Below are positions 1-7,981 of a DNA stretch of 37,783 bases, one piece after another. The stretch spans positions 1 to 37,783 of the forward strand of contig JAQGIC010000106.1 of assembly GCA_028288725.1 (NCBI GenBank), written 5' to 3'. The notes beneath the pieces were generated by a model. It was not told the DNA's origin, ran no database searches, and saw nothing but the letters and a program-made list of their open reading frames with translations. The stretch is from Rhodospirillales bacterium (GTDB lineage: Bacteria; Pseudomonadota; Alphaproteobacteria; ATCC43930; CGMCC-115725). A program made the position numbers and the translations under genes. Every line of letters starts with the position of its first letter. Within the stretch, counting starts at the first letter, position 1.

Positions 1-2
1 GC

Positions 3-242
3 AACCCGCACGAGATCCAGGTCAAGGAACTGGCCGAGCGGGTGATATCCATGACCGGCTCCAAATCCAAGATCGTCCACCGCCCGCTGCCGGCCGACGA
101 CCCGCTGCAGCGCTGCCCCGACATCACTGAGGCCCGGCGCGTGCTCGACTGGCAGCCGACCGTGCCGCTCGAAACCGGCCTCGCCAGGACCATCAGCTAT
201 TTCGACCGGCTGCTGGCGCGGAGCAACGAACGCGCGGAGTAG
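3..242 (+). CDS. UDP-glucuronate decarboxylase, C-terminal fragment (cut by window edge)
   Basis: The last 79 codons of a gene that begins before the window. The reading frame is open from base 3 to the TAG at 240-242. The tail resembles the C-terminus of UDP-glucuronate decarboxylase (UDP-xylose synthase), an extended short-chain dehydrogenase that makes UDP-xylose for surface polysaccharide. What I recognise is the block [17 protein letters not shown], then [14 protein letters not shown], then a leucine/tryptophan segment ([14 protein letters not shown]) that closes the substrate-binding subdomain. The Rossmann domain and the YxxxK catalytic site lie outside the window. A related NDP-sugar epimerase is possible, but the PLPxDDPxQRxPDI pattern favours the decarboxylase. 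Confidence 0.8.
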   Translation, partial: NPHEIQVKELAERVISMTGSKSKIVHRPLPADDPLQRCPDITEARRVLDWQPTVPLETGLARTISYFDRLLARSNERAE

Positions 243-282
243 CACGGCGAGCCGGTGGCCGACGCCGCCGGCTCTGGATTTG

Positions 283-657
283 CTAGTTGATCGCGCCGTT
301 CAGACGGTCCGGAAAGAACCCGAACCCTGCCGACTTGCCGCCCAGATACACGACATTGAGCACCCGGGCCGGCGTGCGCGCGAAGACGAGCCCGTTGGGA
401 AACGCGAAATTCAGGATACTGGCATCGGTCAACGCCGCATCCGGCGTCGCCTCCGCCGCGAGCGCTCTCGGCGCGAAAAGCGGCACCCCGCCCAAGGCGC
501 CCGCGACAGCAACGACGGCGAGGCCGGCCTGCCGAACGCCTGTCTGGAGTCCACGGCGATCGCCGTGCTGCAGGTGATGAAGGCGGCGGTGGCACTCAAC
601 GCCGAGGCCGCCCTCGAGCACCTGTGCCAGATGTTGTGCCAATATCTGGCGCCGCAT
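283..657 (-). pseudogene. Ferritin-like domain protein with large in-frame internal deletion
   Basis: A 124-codon frame from ATG at 657 to the stop at 283-285. The first ~70 residues have a basic start and a hydrophobic stretch ending in an alanine-rich cleavage-like region (PRALAAEA), as in exported ferritin-like proteins. Residues 78-85 (TDASILNF) match the start of the ferritin-like four-helix domain. The next residues (NGLVFARTPARVLNVVYLGG, then a GFFPDRLNGAI ending) match the extreme C-terminus of the same family. The roughly 170-200 residues normally between them, which carry the helices and the Glu/His metal ligands, are missing, yet the frame stays open. I therefore call it a deletion derivative that probably cannot bind iron. 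The start is uncertain, with a GTG two codons upstream also usable. Family assignment is from memory of the sequence pattern. Confidence 0.6.
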
Positions 658-777
658 CTGCACGTTGCCGAAACCACTCCGGCAGAGTTGTAGCGCCTTC
701 GCGCGAAATGCTATGGTCGCCTCGCCCGGCCCGGGGCCGAAAGCCCGGCTGGGCAAGCACCTTCGCTGGGAGGCAAG

Positions 778-1323
778 ATGAATCCCGTTCCGCTGTTCTG
801 GGCGATCGGCCTCGGCCTTCTTCTGCTTTTGCTGACGCCGCGCATCCATCGCGTCGTGATCACCGGCTTTGCCCGGCGCCTGGGCGTCGCCGAGACCAAT
901 CGTGAGTCGGTCGATGCCATGGCCGGGCTGCATGAGGCGCGCCAGCATCTGGCGACCATGGAAAATACCTCGCGGGACCTGATGCGCGAGCGCAATCACC
1001 TGAAGGACAAGATCGCCGGCGCCCAGCGCGATATCGCCGCCCCCCGCCGCGAGCGGGTCGATCTGGTGTTCGAGCTCGGCACGCCGCGCCCCGAGGAGGG
1101 CTGCTGCCTGTTCGCGGCGGTCCGCCTGCCCGCCCCGTCCCAGGTCGCCGGCAGCAACGGCCGCATGCCGGATCCGGACGTCTGGCGTCAAGCGCGCCTG
1201 GTCCGGGTCTGGGGCCAGAATGCCGGCCTGTGCCAATCGATGGCCGAGCAACGTTTCGGTTCCAAGCGCGATTTCCAGCTGGTGCCGATCGACGAGCACC
1301 AGCGTGCCAGGTTGCATCTGTGA
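778..1323 (+). CDS. Membrane-anchored coiled-coil protein of unknown function
   Basis: A 181-residue protein that I do not recognise. ATG 778 follows a GGGAGG Shine-Dalgarno sequence at 768-773. Residues 4-19 are a single hydrophobic segment (LFWAIGLGLLLLLLTP), an uncleaved anchor or signal anchor. A charged, heptad-like region follows (about residues 48-90, rich in Glu, Arg and Lys), suggesting a coiled coil, then a compact domain with a CC pair (GCCLFAAV). The stop overlaps the start of the next gene by one base (TGATG), so the two are probably co-translated. Both have one N-terminal transmembrane helix, a helical linker and a soluble domain, so they may form a complex. Confidence 0.7.
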   Translation: MNPVPLFWAIGLGLLLLLLTPRIHRVVITGFARRLGVAETNRESVDAMAGLHEARQHLATMENTSRDLMRERNHLKDKIAGAQRDIAAPRRERVDLVFELGTPRPEEGCCLFAAVRLPAPSQVAGSNGRMPDPDVWRQARLVRVWGQNAGLCQSMAEQRFGSKRDFQLVPIDEHQRARLHL

Positions 1324-1925
1324 TGCAGGACGATCTCTCCCCCGCTGCGCTCTGGACGACGCTCTATACCAACGGCACGATCACCGGCGTCGCTTTGCTG
1401 GGCCTGATCGTGATCGTGGTCGTGCTCGGGTTCCAGTTGGAGGCGATCTTCAGCGCGTGCCGCTATCTGATGGCCCATCGCCAGCAGCTGATCAGCGCCC
1501 AGCAAAAGATCGAGGGCGACGCCCGCCACGCCCTGCAGACCGTGATGTCGATCGACGAGTCGTTGCCGGAACTGCGCGAAACCATCGCGACGCTGGCCCA
1601 CGAGTACGCGAAGCTGGACATCAAGGCGACCGCGGCGCGCAAGCTGCACATCCGCGAAGTGGTGATGTCCGAGATCTTCGTGCAGCCGGGCGACCGGCCG
1701 TACCTGGCCAAGGTCTACCGACCGAAGGCCGAGCCGGACGAACCCATGGCCGCGGAATGGCGCGCCGGCCGCGACCATGTGCTGTACGGCGTCGACAAAA
1801 AGGCGGCGGCGATCCGCTTCGCGCAGCGCTATCCGGCCGAACACGGCTTCGTCGTCGGCCCGATCAGCGTGTTCGACATTCCTTGGAATTCGCCCTCGGA
1901 ACTGCCTACGCTCAACGCTGGCTAA
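1323..1925 (+). CDS. Membrane-anchored protein of unknown function, partner of upstream gene
   Basis: A 200-residue protein that I do not recognise. The ATG at 1323 shares its A with the TGA of the preceding gene, so translation is likely coupled. I prefer it to in-frame ATG 1230, which would lie well inside the upstream gene. Residues about 20-38 form one strong transmembrane helix (VALLGLIVIVVVLGFQL). A helical stretch follows (about 45-105) with alternating polar and hydrophobic positions, then a soluble C-terminal domain ending in a Pro/Ser-rich tail. No catalytic motif is visible. The design mirrors the upstream product, so a hetero-oligomer at the inner membrane is a reasonable guess but unsupported by family knowledge. 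Confidence 0.7.
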   Translation: MQDDLSPAALWTTLYTNGTITGVALLGLIVIVVVLGFQLEAIFSACRYLMAHRQQLISAQQKIEGDARHALQTVMSIDESLPELRETIATLAHEYAKLDIKATAARKLHIREVVMSEIFVQPGDRPYLAKVYRPKAEPDEPMAAEWRAGRDHVLYGVDKKAAAIRFAQRYPAEHGFVVGPISVFDIPWNSPSELPTLNAG

Positions 1926-1965
1926 GTCCCCGCTCCCGTCATTCGCGGAAAGTTGGAACTCATTG

Positions 1966-3558
1966 ATGATTTCTGCCGCCGTTCGCGCGCCGCTGCTGAC
2001 GCTGACGTTGTTGATGCCGCTCCTGGGCCAGACGGCCCTCGCCGATACAGTCCTGCGCCGGGACAATGGCGCCGAGCCGGGCACGCTCGATCCGGAGAAG
2101 TTCGCGACCATCCCCGAAGACCGCATCCTGGGGGATCTGTTCGAAGGCCTGACCGCGGCGGGACCGGGCGGCACCATCATCCCGGCCGCCGCCGAAAGCT
2201 GGACCGTATCCGACGACCGGACGGTCTGGACCTTCCGCTTGCAGCCCGACGGACGCTGGTCGACCGGCGACGCCGTCACTGCCGAGGATTTCGTCTATAG
2301 CCTGCGCCGGGAGGTCGACCCGGCCAATGCCTTCGTCAACAGCTTCCTGGCCGACCCGATCCTGAACGCGGCCCGGATCCGCACCGGGATCGAAAAGGAT
2401 CTCACGGCCCTGGGCGTCCGGGCGATCGACGCGCGCACGCTCGAAATTCGCCTGGACGCACCGAACCCGGCCCTGCCGGCGATCCTGGCGCGGCTCCGGC
2501 CGGTCCAGCGCGCCTCGGTCGAGAAATTCGGGCGCGAGGCGTTCCGGCCGGGCAACCTCGTCTCGAACGGCGCCTATCGTCTGGTCGAATGGCGGCCCCA
2601 GGCGCGCGTGGCGCTGGAGCGCAGTCCGACCTATTGGGACCATGCCCATGTCGCGATCGATCGGGTCGAATATTACCCGATCGAGGATCAGAACGAGGCG
2701 CTGAAGCGCTATCGCGCCGGCGGGCTGGACCTGACCGACGAGGTGCCGCACGACCAATCGGCCCTGGTCCATGGCGAGCTTGCCGCCGAATATCACAGCG
2801 CGCCGGAACTCGGCATCTATTATATCGGCTTCAACGAGGAGCAGCCGCCGTTCAAGGGCAATCCCGCGCTGCGCAGGGCGCTCAGCCTGGCGATCGATCG
2901 GCCGCTGCTGGTCGAGAAGGTCGTGGGCGGCGGCGCCACGCCGGCCTATGGCTGGATCCCGCCCGGCATCAAGGGCTATCCGAACCCCCGGCTGTCCTGG
3001 GCCGGTCTGGCGGCGGCGGAGCGCGTGACGCTGGCCCGTGCCGCCTATGCCGAGGCGGGCTACGGGCCGGACCGGCCGTTGACGATCTCGCTCATGTACA
3101 ATACCAGCGAGAACAACAAGAAGGTCATGATCGCCGTGGCCGCCATGTGGAAGCAGACGCTCGGCGTCGAGGTCACGCTGGAGAATCAGGAGTTCAAGAC
3201 CTTCATCGATACGCGCCGGCAGAAGAAAGCGACCCAGGCCTTTCGCGCCGCCTACATTTCCTTCTACGAGGATCCGGCACCCTTGGCCGAAGCGCTGCTC
3301 TCGACCTCGGCCAACAACGACCTGGGCTATCGCAGCGAGGCCTATGACGCCCTGGTTTATCAGGCAAGCCGGGCCGCGACCCTGGCGGAGCATTACCGCC
3401 TGTTCGCCGCGGCCGAAGCGCAGGCGCTGGACGACCAGCCGGTAGCGCCGATCTATTTCTACGCCGCCGAGCATCTGATCAAACCCTATGTCACCGGCTG
3501 GCAGCCGAGCCCGCGCGACAGCTATCGCAGCCAGGATCTGACCATGGCGCCGCACTGA
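1966..3558 (+). CDS. Peptide ABC transporter substrate-binding protein (SBP family 5, OppA-like)
   Basis: A 530-residue periplasmic oligopeptide-binding protein of solute-binding family 5 (OppA/DppA type). ATG 1966 gives a clean signal peptide (hydrophobic residues 8-22, cleavage after TALA), whereas the open frame back to 1777 lies inside the upstream gene. Family marks seen in order are NGAEPGTLDPEKF, GDLFEGL, WTFRLQPDGRWSTGDAVTAEDF with YSLRR, and FRPGNLVSNGAYRL. The middle of the protein has a YIGFN segment followed by LRRALSLAIDRPLL. These match the peptide-binding fold. No permease or ATPase gene adjoins it, so it must work with a transporter encoded elsewhere or be an orphan. A likely terminator follows at 3605-3634. 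Confidence 0.92.
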   Translation: MISAAVRAPLLTLTLLMPLLGQTALADTVLRRDNGAEPGTLDPEKFATIPEDRILGDLFEGLTAAGPGGTIIPAAAESWTVSDDRTVWTFRLQPDGRWSTGDAVTAEDFVYSLRREVDPANAFVNSFLADPILNAARIRTGIEKDLTALGVRAIDARTLEIRLDAPNPALPAILARLRPVQRASVEKFGREAFRPGNLVSNGAYRLVEWRPQARVALERSPTYWDHAHVAIDRVEYYPIEDQNEALKRYRAGGLDLTDEVPHDQSALVHGELAAEYHSAPELGIYYIGFNEEQPPFKGNPALRRALSLAIDRPLLVEKVVGGGATPAYGWIPPGIKGYPNPRLSWAGLAAAERVTLARAAYAEAGYGPDRPLTISLMYNTSENNKKVMIAVAAMWKQTLGVEVTLENQEFKTFIDTRRQKKATQAFRAAYISFYEDPAPLAEALLSTSANNDLGYRSEAYDALVYQASRAATLAEHYRLFAAAEAQALDDQPVAPIYFYAAEHLIKPYVTGWQPSPRDSYRSQDLTMAPH

Positions 3559-3604
3559 CAGTGCAGGACCGTAATGGACCCATGCCAGATTAATGAGTTA
3601 TGGG

Positions 3605-3634
3605 AAAACCAGACGGATTCTCCGGTCTGATTTT
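3605..3634 (+). terminator. Probable intrinsic terminator after the peptide-binding protein gene
   Basis: Arms CAGAC (3610-3614) and GTCTG (3625-3629) are extended by flanking AAAA and ATTTT and by an imperfect GG/CC inner pair. The 3' side runs into ATTTTAT. It lies 50 bases after the stop at 3558 and just before the next gene. The stem is short, so confidence is moderate. Confidence 0.45.
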
Positions 3635-3654
3635 ATCCGCTAGGCTGATGCCCG

Positions 3655-4401
3655 ATGCCTTTCGTCCTCCGCACCTTAGTCCTTGCGACATTGCTGCTGC
3701 CCGGCCTCGCCCGGGCCGGCGCGCTCAGGGCCTGCTTCGTCGCCTGGCCGCCCTATGAGGAGACGGTCGACGGCAAGGCCGCCGGCCTCAGCGTCGAGAT
3801 CATGACCGAGGCGGCGCGGCGCGCCGGTTATCAGATCCAATTCGTCGAACGGCCGTGGCAGCGCTGCCTCTCCGACGTCACCGAGGGCACTGCCGACCTG
3901 TTCCTGGACGGTTCGGACTATCCGGATTACCTGAAGGGCCGCAACCCGACCGCGGCCTTCGTCAACGCGTTCTTCGTGCGGACCGACGATCCGCTGCAGC
4001 GCTACGACGGGCTCGACGCGCTGACCGGCCACAGCGTCGGCCTGGTCCGCACTTATAAATATCCGGCCGAGATTCAGAACCATCCCGGCCTGCAGCGCAA
4101 TCTGGCACCGGAGACCGACCAGCAGCAGGCGGCCATGCTGGCGGCCGGCCGGTTCGACCTGCTGCTGGGCGATTTGGTCAATATCCGCGCGCTCGCCGCC
4201 GTCGACCGCCTGCCCATCCGCAACCTCGCGCCGCCGTTCAGCGTGACGCCGCTCTACCCGCATTTCGGCCAGAGCGACGCGGTGCCGATGCGGCGCATCG
4301 ACGAGGCGGTCGGCGCCATGGCGGCCGACGGCGCGATCGACCGGATCTATCGCGCCCGCCTCGGCACGGGCTTGAGCGAGCTCTTGGCGGGAAAACCCTA
4401 A
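3655..4401 (+). CDS. Periplasmic solute-binding protein, family 3 (amino-acid type)
   Basis: A 248-residue secreted protein of the bacterial extracellular solute-binding family 3. The signal peptide covers residues 1-21 (FVLRTLVLATLLLPGLARAG). The mature start has the usual first strand (LRACFVAWPPYEE), followed by GKAAGLSVEIMTEAARRAGY and a WQRCLSDVTEGTADLFLDGS segment, which correspond to the ligand-proximal lobe. Genes of this type with no adjoining permease often act as sensory or orphan binding proteins. The stop at 4401 lies 4 bases from the stop of the convergent Wzi-like gene, leaving no room for a separate terminator. The ligand cannot be read from the sequence. Confidence 0.85.
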   Translation: MPFVLRTLVLATLLLPGLARAGALRACFVAWPPYEETVDGKAAGLSVEIMTEAARRAGYQIQFVERPWQRCLSDVTEGTADLFLDGSDYPDYLKGRNPTAAFVNAFFVRTDDPLQRYDGLDALTGHSVGLVRTYKYPAEIQNHPGLQRNLAPETDQQQAAMLAAGRFDLLLGDLVNIRALAAVDRLPIRNLAPPFSVTPLYPHFGQSDAVPMRRIDEAVGAMAADGAIDRIYRARLGTGLSELLAGKP

Positions 4402-4405
4402 CTAG

Positions 4406-5932
4406 CTAGAACCGATACGACACGTCGAGTTCGGCGGTGGCGGTGGCGCCGGTCCGGGGGAAGACCTGCTTGTCCTGGCCGCGCAGCGTGCCCGACAGCG
4501 TGATGCCCTCGAACGGCACGGTCATGCCGGCCTCCAGCTCGTTGATCTTGACCGGCCGCAGGCTGACCACGTTCGAGGCGCCGGCCGGATCGTAAAAGGC
4601 AGTGCCGTTCGCCAACTGGCTGCTGCCGATCTGGGCGTTGTAATAGGTCAGCCGATAGGTCCAGCCGGCCGTGTCGGTCAGCGAGGCCGCGAGCGACAGC
4701 AGCTTGGAATCGCTGTCGAGCGAGAAGCCCAGCGCGCGGCCGTTATAGTGGAAGCCGTCGCCCGGATAGCGGAATGAATTATAGGCGGCGCCATTGGCAT
4801 TGCCGCCGTCGAAGAAATCCAACGTCGGCACGGTGTCGGCATATTCCGCCGTCACCCGCCAGCGCGACCCGGCCGCGCCAAAGGGCCCGGCGAACGAGGT
4901 GCCGTAGAGGTGGCTGGTGAAGGAATGGCTGAACGGGCCATTGTCGCGGTTGTAGAATTGCGCGTAGGGCGAAATCAGCAGGGGCCCGATCGCGCCACTG
5001 TATTTCAGCTCGATCGTCGAGGAATCGGCATTGTTGTTCGGGTTGCTGTTGGTGTTCTCGAAATGGAAATACGACACGACCGGGTCGCAGGAATGGCGGC
5101 TGCCGCACACGATCATGTTGCGCGACAGGGCCAGTTCCAGGCCGGTCACCGGCATGATCGACACGCGCGTGGCGATATAGCCAGGGTCGGACGCGACGCG
5201 TGGATCGTCGAGCACGCCGCCGAACAGATTGAATTGCCACGGCCCGAGCCAGCTCAGCCAGGGCGTCTCGAACGCATGGGGATCGTCGCGCATGATGCCG
5301 ATCTTGGGAAACGGCCGCGCGTTGTTCGACAGGATCAGGCTGGAAGTCCAGCCGGGCCCGTACCATTGATCGACCAGCCCGCCATAGATCAGCAGATTAT
5401 GGAAGCTGCCGGCGACATAGCTGCCGTCGAGCGCGAAGCGGCCCTGCCGCCCATCGACGCGCGATTGCTCGCCGACCTTGAGCCGGGCGGCGAGCCCGTC
5501 GCCGGCATAAGCCACCCCGGCACTGACATCGGACTGGTTGCGGGCCTCGGCGTCGAAGCCGCGCACCACGTCGGGCTGGTTGGTCAGGCGCGCATCGGCG
5601 GTGCCGGCGACGCCGCTATGGCCGAGCGCCGCCAGAACCCGGGCCGCCGCCGCCTGGACATAGGCCGGTTGCTGCTGCAGCGCGTCCGGATCGGACAAGC
5701 CGGCGCGGATACCGCCGGCCGGCAGCGGCCAGGTCGTGGTCGACCCGTCGATCAGCCCATGGGCCGCCAGGATTTCCACATCGCCGCGCAGCGAGGCATC
5801 GCCCACTTCCAGCCAAGGCTCGCCAGCCAGCGCCGGAGGGGCGGCTCCGATCAGAAAAGCCGCGCACCCGGCAGCGATGACGCGACGAGCCCCCAGCCGT
5901 CGAGACGGTCGCCGATCGATCGGCACTGACAT
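4406..5932 (-). CDS. Wzi-family capsule assembly outer-membrane protein
   Basis: A 508-residue outer-membrane beta-barrel resembling the capsule-assembly Wzi family. Wzi anchors group 1 capsule polysaccharide at the cell surface. The N-terminus is a basic segment plus a hydrophobic core with cleavage after ALA (about residue 36). A helical N-terminal region (WLEVGDASLRGDVEILAAHG) follows, typical of the family's periplasmic plug. The rest is alternating aromatic/polar barrel strands, and the protein ends ELDVSYRF with the C-terminal phenylalanine used for Bam recognition. Length fits the family. No other capsule gene is adjacent apart from the UDP-sugar enzyme at the left edge, so the exact polysaccharide is unknown. 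Confidence 0.85.
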   Translation of the reverse strand: MSVPIDRRPSRRLGARRVIAAGCAAFLIGAAPPALAGEPWLEVGDASLRGDVEILAAHGLIDGSTTTWPLPAGGIRAGLSDPDALQQQPAYVQAAAARVLAALGHSGVAGTADARLTNQPDVVRGFDAEARNQSDVSAGVAYAGDGLAARLKVGEQSRVDGRQGRFALDGSYVAGSFHNLLIYGGLVDQWYGPGWTSSLILSNNARPFPKIGIMRDDPHAFETPWLSWLGPWQFNLFGGVLDDPRVASDPGYIATRVSIMPVTGLELALSRNMIVCGSRHSCDPVVSYFHFENTNSNPNNNADSSTIELKYSGAIGPLLISPYAQFYNRDNGPFSHSFTSHLYGTSFAGPFGAAGSRWRVTAEYADTVPTLDFFDGGNANGAAYNSFRYPGDGFHYNGRALGFSLDSDSKLLSLAASLTDTAGWTYRLTYYNAQIGSSQLANGTAFYDPAGASNVVSLRPVKINELEAGMTVPFEGITLSGTLRGQDKQVFPRTGATATAELDVSYRF

Positions 5933-6027
5933 GAACGCTTCCCCGCACCCCCGACCCAGGCCGCCATGGCCGGGCAGAGGATGAACAGGCGAGCCGTGCC
6001 GGTCATTCCATTGCCGATCAGCGGCTA

Positions 6028-6729
6028 TTAGCCGCTGGTCACCAGCCTTGCGATGATGAAAGCCGCCCCGGCCGCCAGGCCGCCGACCAGCGCCGTCTGC
6101 AGGCCCGCGCGCCAGGACGGCACGCCGGTCAGCCAGCCCTTGACCGCGCCGAACAGCATGAGCGCCACCAGCGTGAAGCCGATGGATAAACGGAACGCCT
6201 GACCGATGTTATCGGCCAGCATATAGGGCAGCAGCGGCACGAGGCCGCCGATGATATAGGACAGGCCGATGGTCAGCGCGGAGCGGGAGGCCCGTTTCGG
6301 GTCCGGCTCCTCCAGCCCCAGCTCGAACCGCATCATGAAGCGGACCCATTTTTCCTTGTTCCGCGACAAGGCGGCGACGATCGTGTCGGCCTGGGCCGCG
6401 TCCAGACCCTGCTCGCGCAGGATGAAGGCGACCTCGCGCCGCTCCTCGTCGGGCAGTTCGTCGGTTTCGCGCCATTCCCGGCGATATTCGCTCTGGTAAT
6501 GCTCGATGTCGGTCCGCGCCGCCAGATAGCCGCCCAGCCCCATGGCGATGGCGCCGGCCGCGATCTCGGCCAGGCCGGCCGTCACCACCGTACCAGTCTC
6601 GGCCAGCGCCGCCGACAGGCCCGCCGCCAGCGCGAACGGCACGGTCAGTCCGTCCGACATGCCGATGACGACATCGCGTACCGAGTCCGACGCCATGAAA
6701 TGGCGCTCGTGATGATGGGCTGTCGGCAT
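6028..6729 (-). CDS. VIT1/CCC1 family Fe2+/Mn2+ transporter
   Basis: A 233-residue inner-membrane protein of the VIT1/CCC1 family, which moves iron or manganese out of the cytoplasm. The start is taken at ATG 6729 (MPTAHHHERH), where a His-rich leader precedes the family's DVVIGMSDGLTVPFALAAGL motif. The longer frame to 6786 adds only non-conserved residues. Visible marks are GLAEIAAGAIAMGLGGYLAA for the second helix, a cytoplasmic helical domain rich in Glu (residues about 75-145, the metal-binding domain), then three C-terminal helices (IGLSYIIGGLVPLLPY and following). A Fur-like box sits about 110 bases upstream (6838-6856), consistent with iron-dependent control. A short palindrome covers the stop codon (6020-6036). 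Confidence 0.92.
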   Translation of the reverse strand: MPTAHHHERHFMASDSVRDVVIGMSDGLTVPFALAAGLSAALAETGTVVTAGLAEIAAGAIAMGLGGYLAARTDIEHYQSEYRREWRETDELPDEERREVAFILREQGLDAAQADTIVAALSRNKEKWVRFMMRFELGLEEPDPKRASRSALTIGLSYIIGGLVPLLPYMLADNIGQAFRLSIGFTLVALMLFGAVKGWLTGVPSWRAGLQTALVGGLAAGAAFIIARLVTSG

Positions 6730-6818
6730 GGCGAGACTCCGGTGCGTAATGGCGCCGATAAATATCTGAGTTTTTGCGGAAATCAAGGATCGAATATCGA
6801 ATTATTTCTGTATTGCGA

Positions 6819-6870
6819 CGCATTATTATAATTTAGCAGTAATGATAATCGTTCTCTCGACGATAATGCG
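6819..6870. promoter_or_regulatory. Fur-like iron box in the divergent VIT1 / secreted-protein promoter region
   Basis: Bases 6838-6856 match the 19-bp Fur consensus (GATAATGATAATCATTATC) at 15 of 19 positions by hand alignment, with an uninterrupted TAATGATAATC core. The box lies between two AT-rich arms, CGCATTAT (6819-6826) and ATAATGCG (6863-6870), which form an 8-bp inverted repeat. A perfect TATAAT occurs on the plus strand (6827-6832), and its overlapping mirror image at 6825-6830 reads TATAAT on the minus strand. Such a site would let Fur act on the VIT1 gene (minus) and on the small secreted protein (plus). The -35 elements are not convincing. Confidence 0.65.
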
Positions 6871-7015
6871 ATTTATTATTACCGAACCGGGCGAAGCCGA
6901 GGCGACCGATCGGCACACGGATCGGCGGCCAAGGCATTTTTGGACTTTCGTTGTCACAACTTATGGTTTACATCGACAATCGGAAAAGTTGGCCCATATC
7001 GAGGGGAGACGAGCG

Positions 7016-7390
7016 ATGCGTTCTGCGGCTTTGATTCTGGGCCTGCTCGCCAGCGGTGCGGCGGCGGCCGCGCCGAGCGGGAAGCTCAAGATCTGCCTGC
7101 CGCCCGGCAACGGCGACCGGACCAGTGCCGGCGGCGCCGGGACCGTGATCTTGTCCGCGGGCGTCATCTTCGTCAGTTCGTCCGGCGCGCTGGGCCAGCC
7201 GGACGCCGACATCATGATGGCCGTGACCCCGGTGAAGCTGTTGGAGCTCAACCGGACCAAATGCACGGTGGCCGACTTCCAGGTCATCGACTTCATGGGA
7301 TCGGGGACCGACGTCGTCCCGCCGCGCGGACGGGAATTCACCAGCGTGTCGACGGGGATCAGCGCCACGGTCGTCGCCGATTTCAAATAG
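7016..7390 (+). CDS. Small secreted protein of unknown function
   Basis: A 124-residue protein of unrecognised family. ATG 7016 is preceded by a GGGGAG Shine-Dalgarno sequence and begins a signal peptide (MRSAALILGLLASGAAAAAP). The mature part has two cysteines (KICLPPG and TKCTVADF) that could form a disulfide, and ends in beta-rich sequence (TSVSTGISATVVADFK). The in-frame region upstream to 6842 is AT-rich control DNA and is not part of the gene. It shares a control region containing a Fur-like box with the divergent VIT1 gene, so iron-linked expression is possible. No function can be assigned. Confidence 0.65.
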   Translation: MRSAALILGLLASGAAAAAPSGKLKICLPPGNGDRTSAGGAGTVILSAGVIFVSSSGALGQPDADIMMAVTPVKLLELNRTKCTVADFQVIDFMGSGTDVVPPRGREFTSVSTGISATVVADFK

Positions 7391-7431
7391 CGGCGCCGGA
7401 TCGTACCCCAACACCGTTCCAAAACAGAACC

Positions 7432-7461
7432 TTGACAGGCCGGGCCTGCCGGTTCGATTCT
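7432..7461 (+). promoter_or_regulatory. Candidate sigma-70 promoter for the HxlR regulator gene
   Basis: A perfect TTGACA at 7432-7437 is followed after 18 bases by GATTCT (7456-7461), a weak -10. The Shine-Dalgarno GAGGGA (7474-7479) and ATG 7487 follow at normal distances. The -35 is strong and the -10 poor, so the call is tentative. Confidence 0.4.
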
Positions 7462-7486
7462 GGGATCCGGCACGAGGGAACGATCG

Positions 7487-7981
7487 ATGCGCTGGGACAT
7501 GCTGGATGAGGAGGCCTGTTCGGTCGCGCGCACCGTCTCGGTGATCGGCGACCGCTGGAGCCTGCTGATCCTGCGCGACTGTTTCCTGAAGGTGCGCCGG
7601 TTCGAGCAGTTCCAGGAGCGGCTGGGCGTCACGCGCCATGTGCTGGCCGATCGCCTGAAGAAACTGGTCAAGACCGGCGTGCTGGTGCGCAGCGCGTACC
7701 AGGACCGGCCGGCGCGTTATGACTATCGCCTGACCGACAAGGGCATGGCGCTCTATCCCGTGCTGATGGCCCTGGTGCATTGGGGCGATACCCATGGCGC
7801 CGACGGCAGGGCCCGGCCGGTGCATTACCGCCATCGCGGCTGCGGCGCCTTGCTGGACCCGGTCACGGTCTGCTCCGAATGCCGCGAACCGCTCGACGCG
7901 CGCGACGTGGCCGTCGAACCCGGGCCGGGCCTGCCCGAGGGCCATGGGCTGCTGGATCTGGTGCTGGGCGCACGCGGGTGA
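7487..7981 (+). CDS. HxlR-family winged-helix transcriptional regulator
   Basis: A 164-residue regulator. The HxlR signature is clear: CSVARTVSVIGDRWSLLILR at residues 10-29, then FEQFQERLGVTRHVLADRL (recognition helix region), then a winged region ending YDYRLTDKG. The C-terminal extension (about residues 108-164) carries RGCGALL and a CSEC pair with one further Cys, a possible small zinc ribbon seen in some HxlR proteins. ATG 7487 follows GAGGGA. The TGA at 7979-7981 overlaps a GTG (7978) that opens a dienelactone-hydrolase-like frame, an arrangement that suggests the regulator once controlled that enzyme. HxlR proteins usually respond to reactive aldehydes, quinones or thiol stress. Confidence 0.92.
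   Translation: MRWDMLDEEACSVARTVSVIGDRWSLLILRDCFLKVRRFEQFQERLGVTRHVLADRLKKLVKTGVLVRSAYQDRPARYDYRLTDKGMALYPVLMALVHWGDTHGADGRARPVHYRHRGCGALLDPVTVCSECREPLDARDVAVEPGPGLPEGHGLLDLVLGARG

Noticed and set aside
283-1317. Long open frame of 344 codons on the minus strand across the 778-1323 gene
   Set aside because: Only its last 124 codons show a family pattern. The rest is antisense to a gene with a good ribosome site and is Gln/Arg/Ala-rich shadow sequence typical of high-GC DNA.
6020-6036. Perfect AGCGGCTA-T-TAGCCGCT palindrome over the VIT1 stop codon
   Set aside because: The loop would be too small for the full stem and no T-run follows, so I do not call it a terminator; probably incidental.
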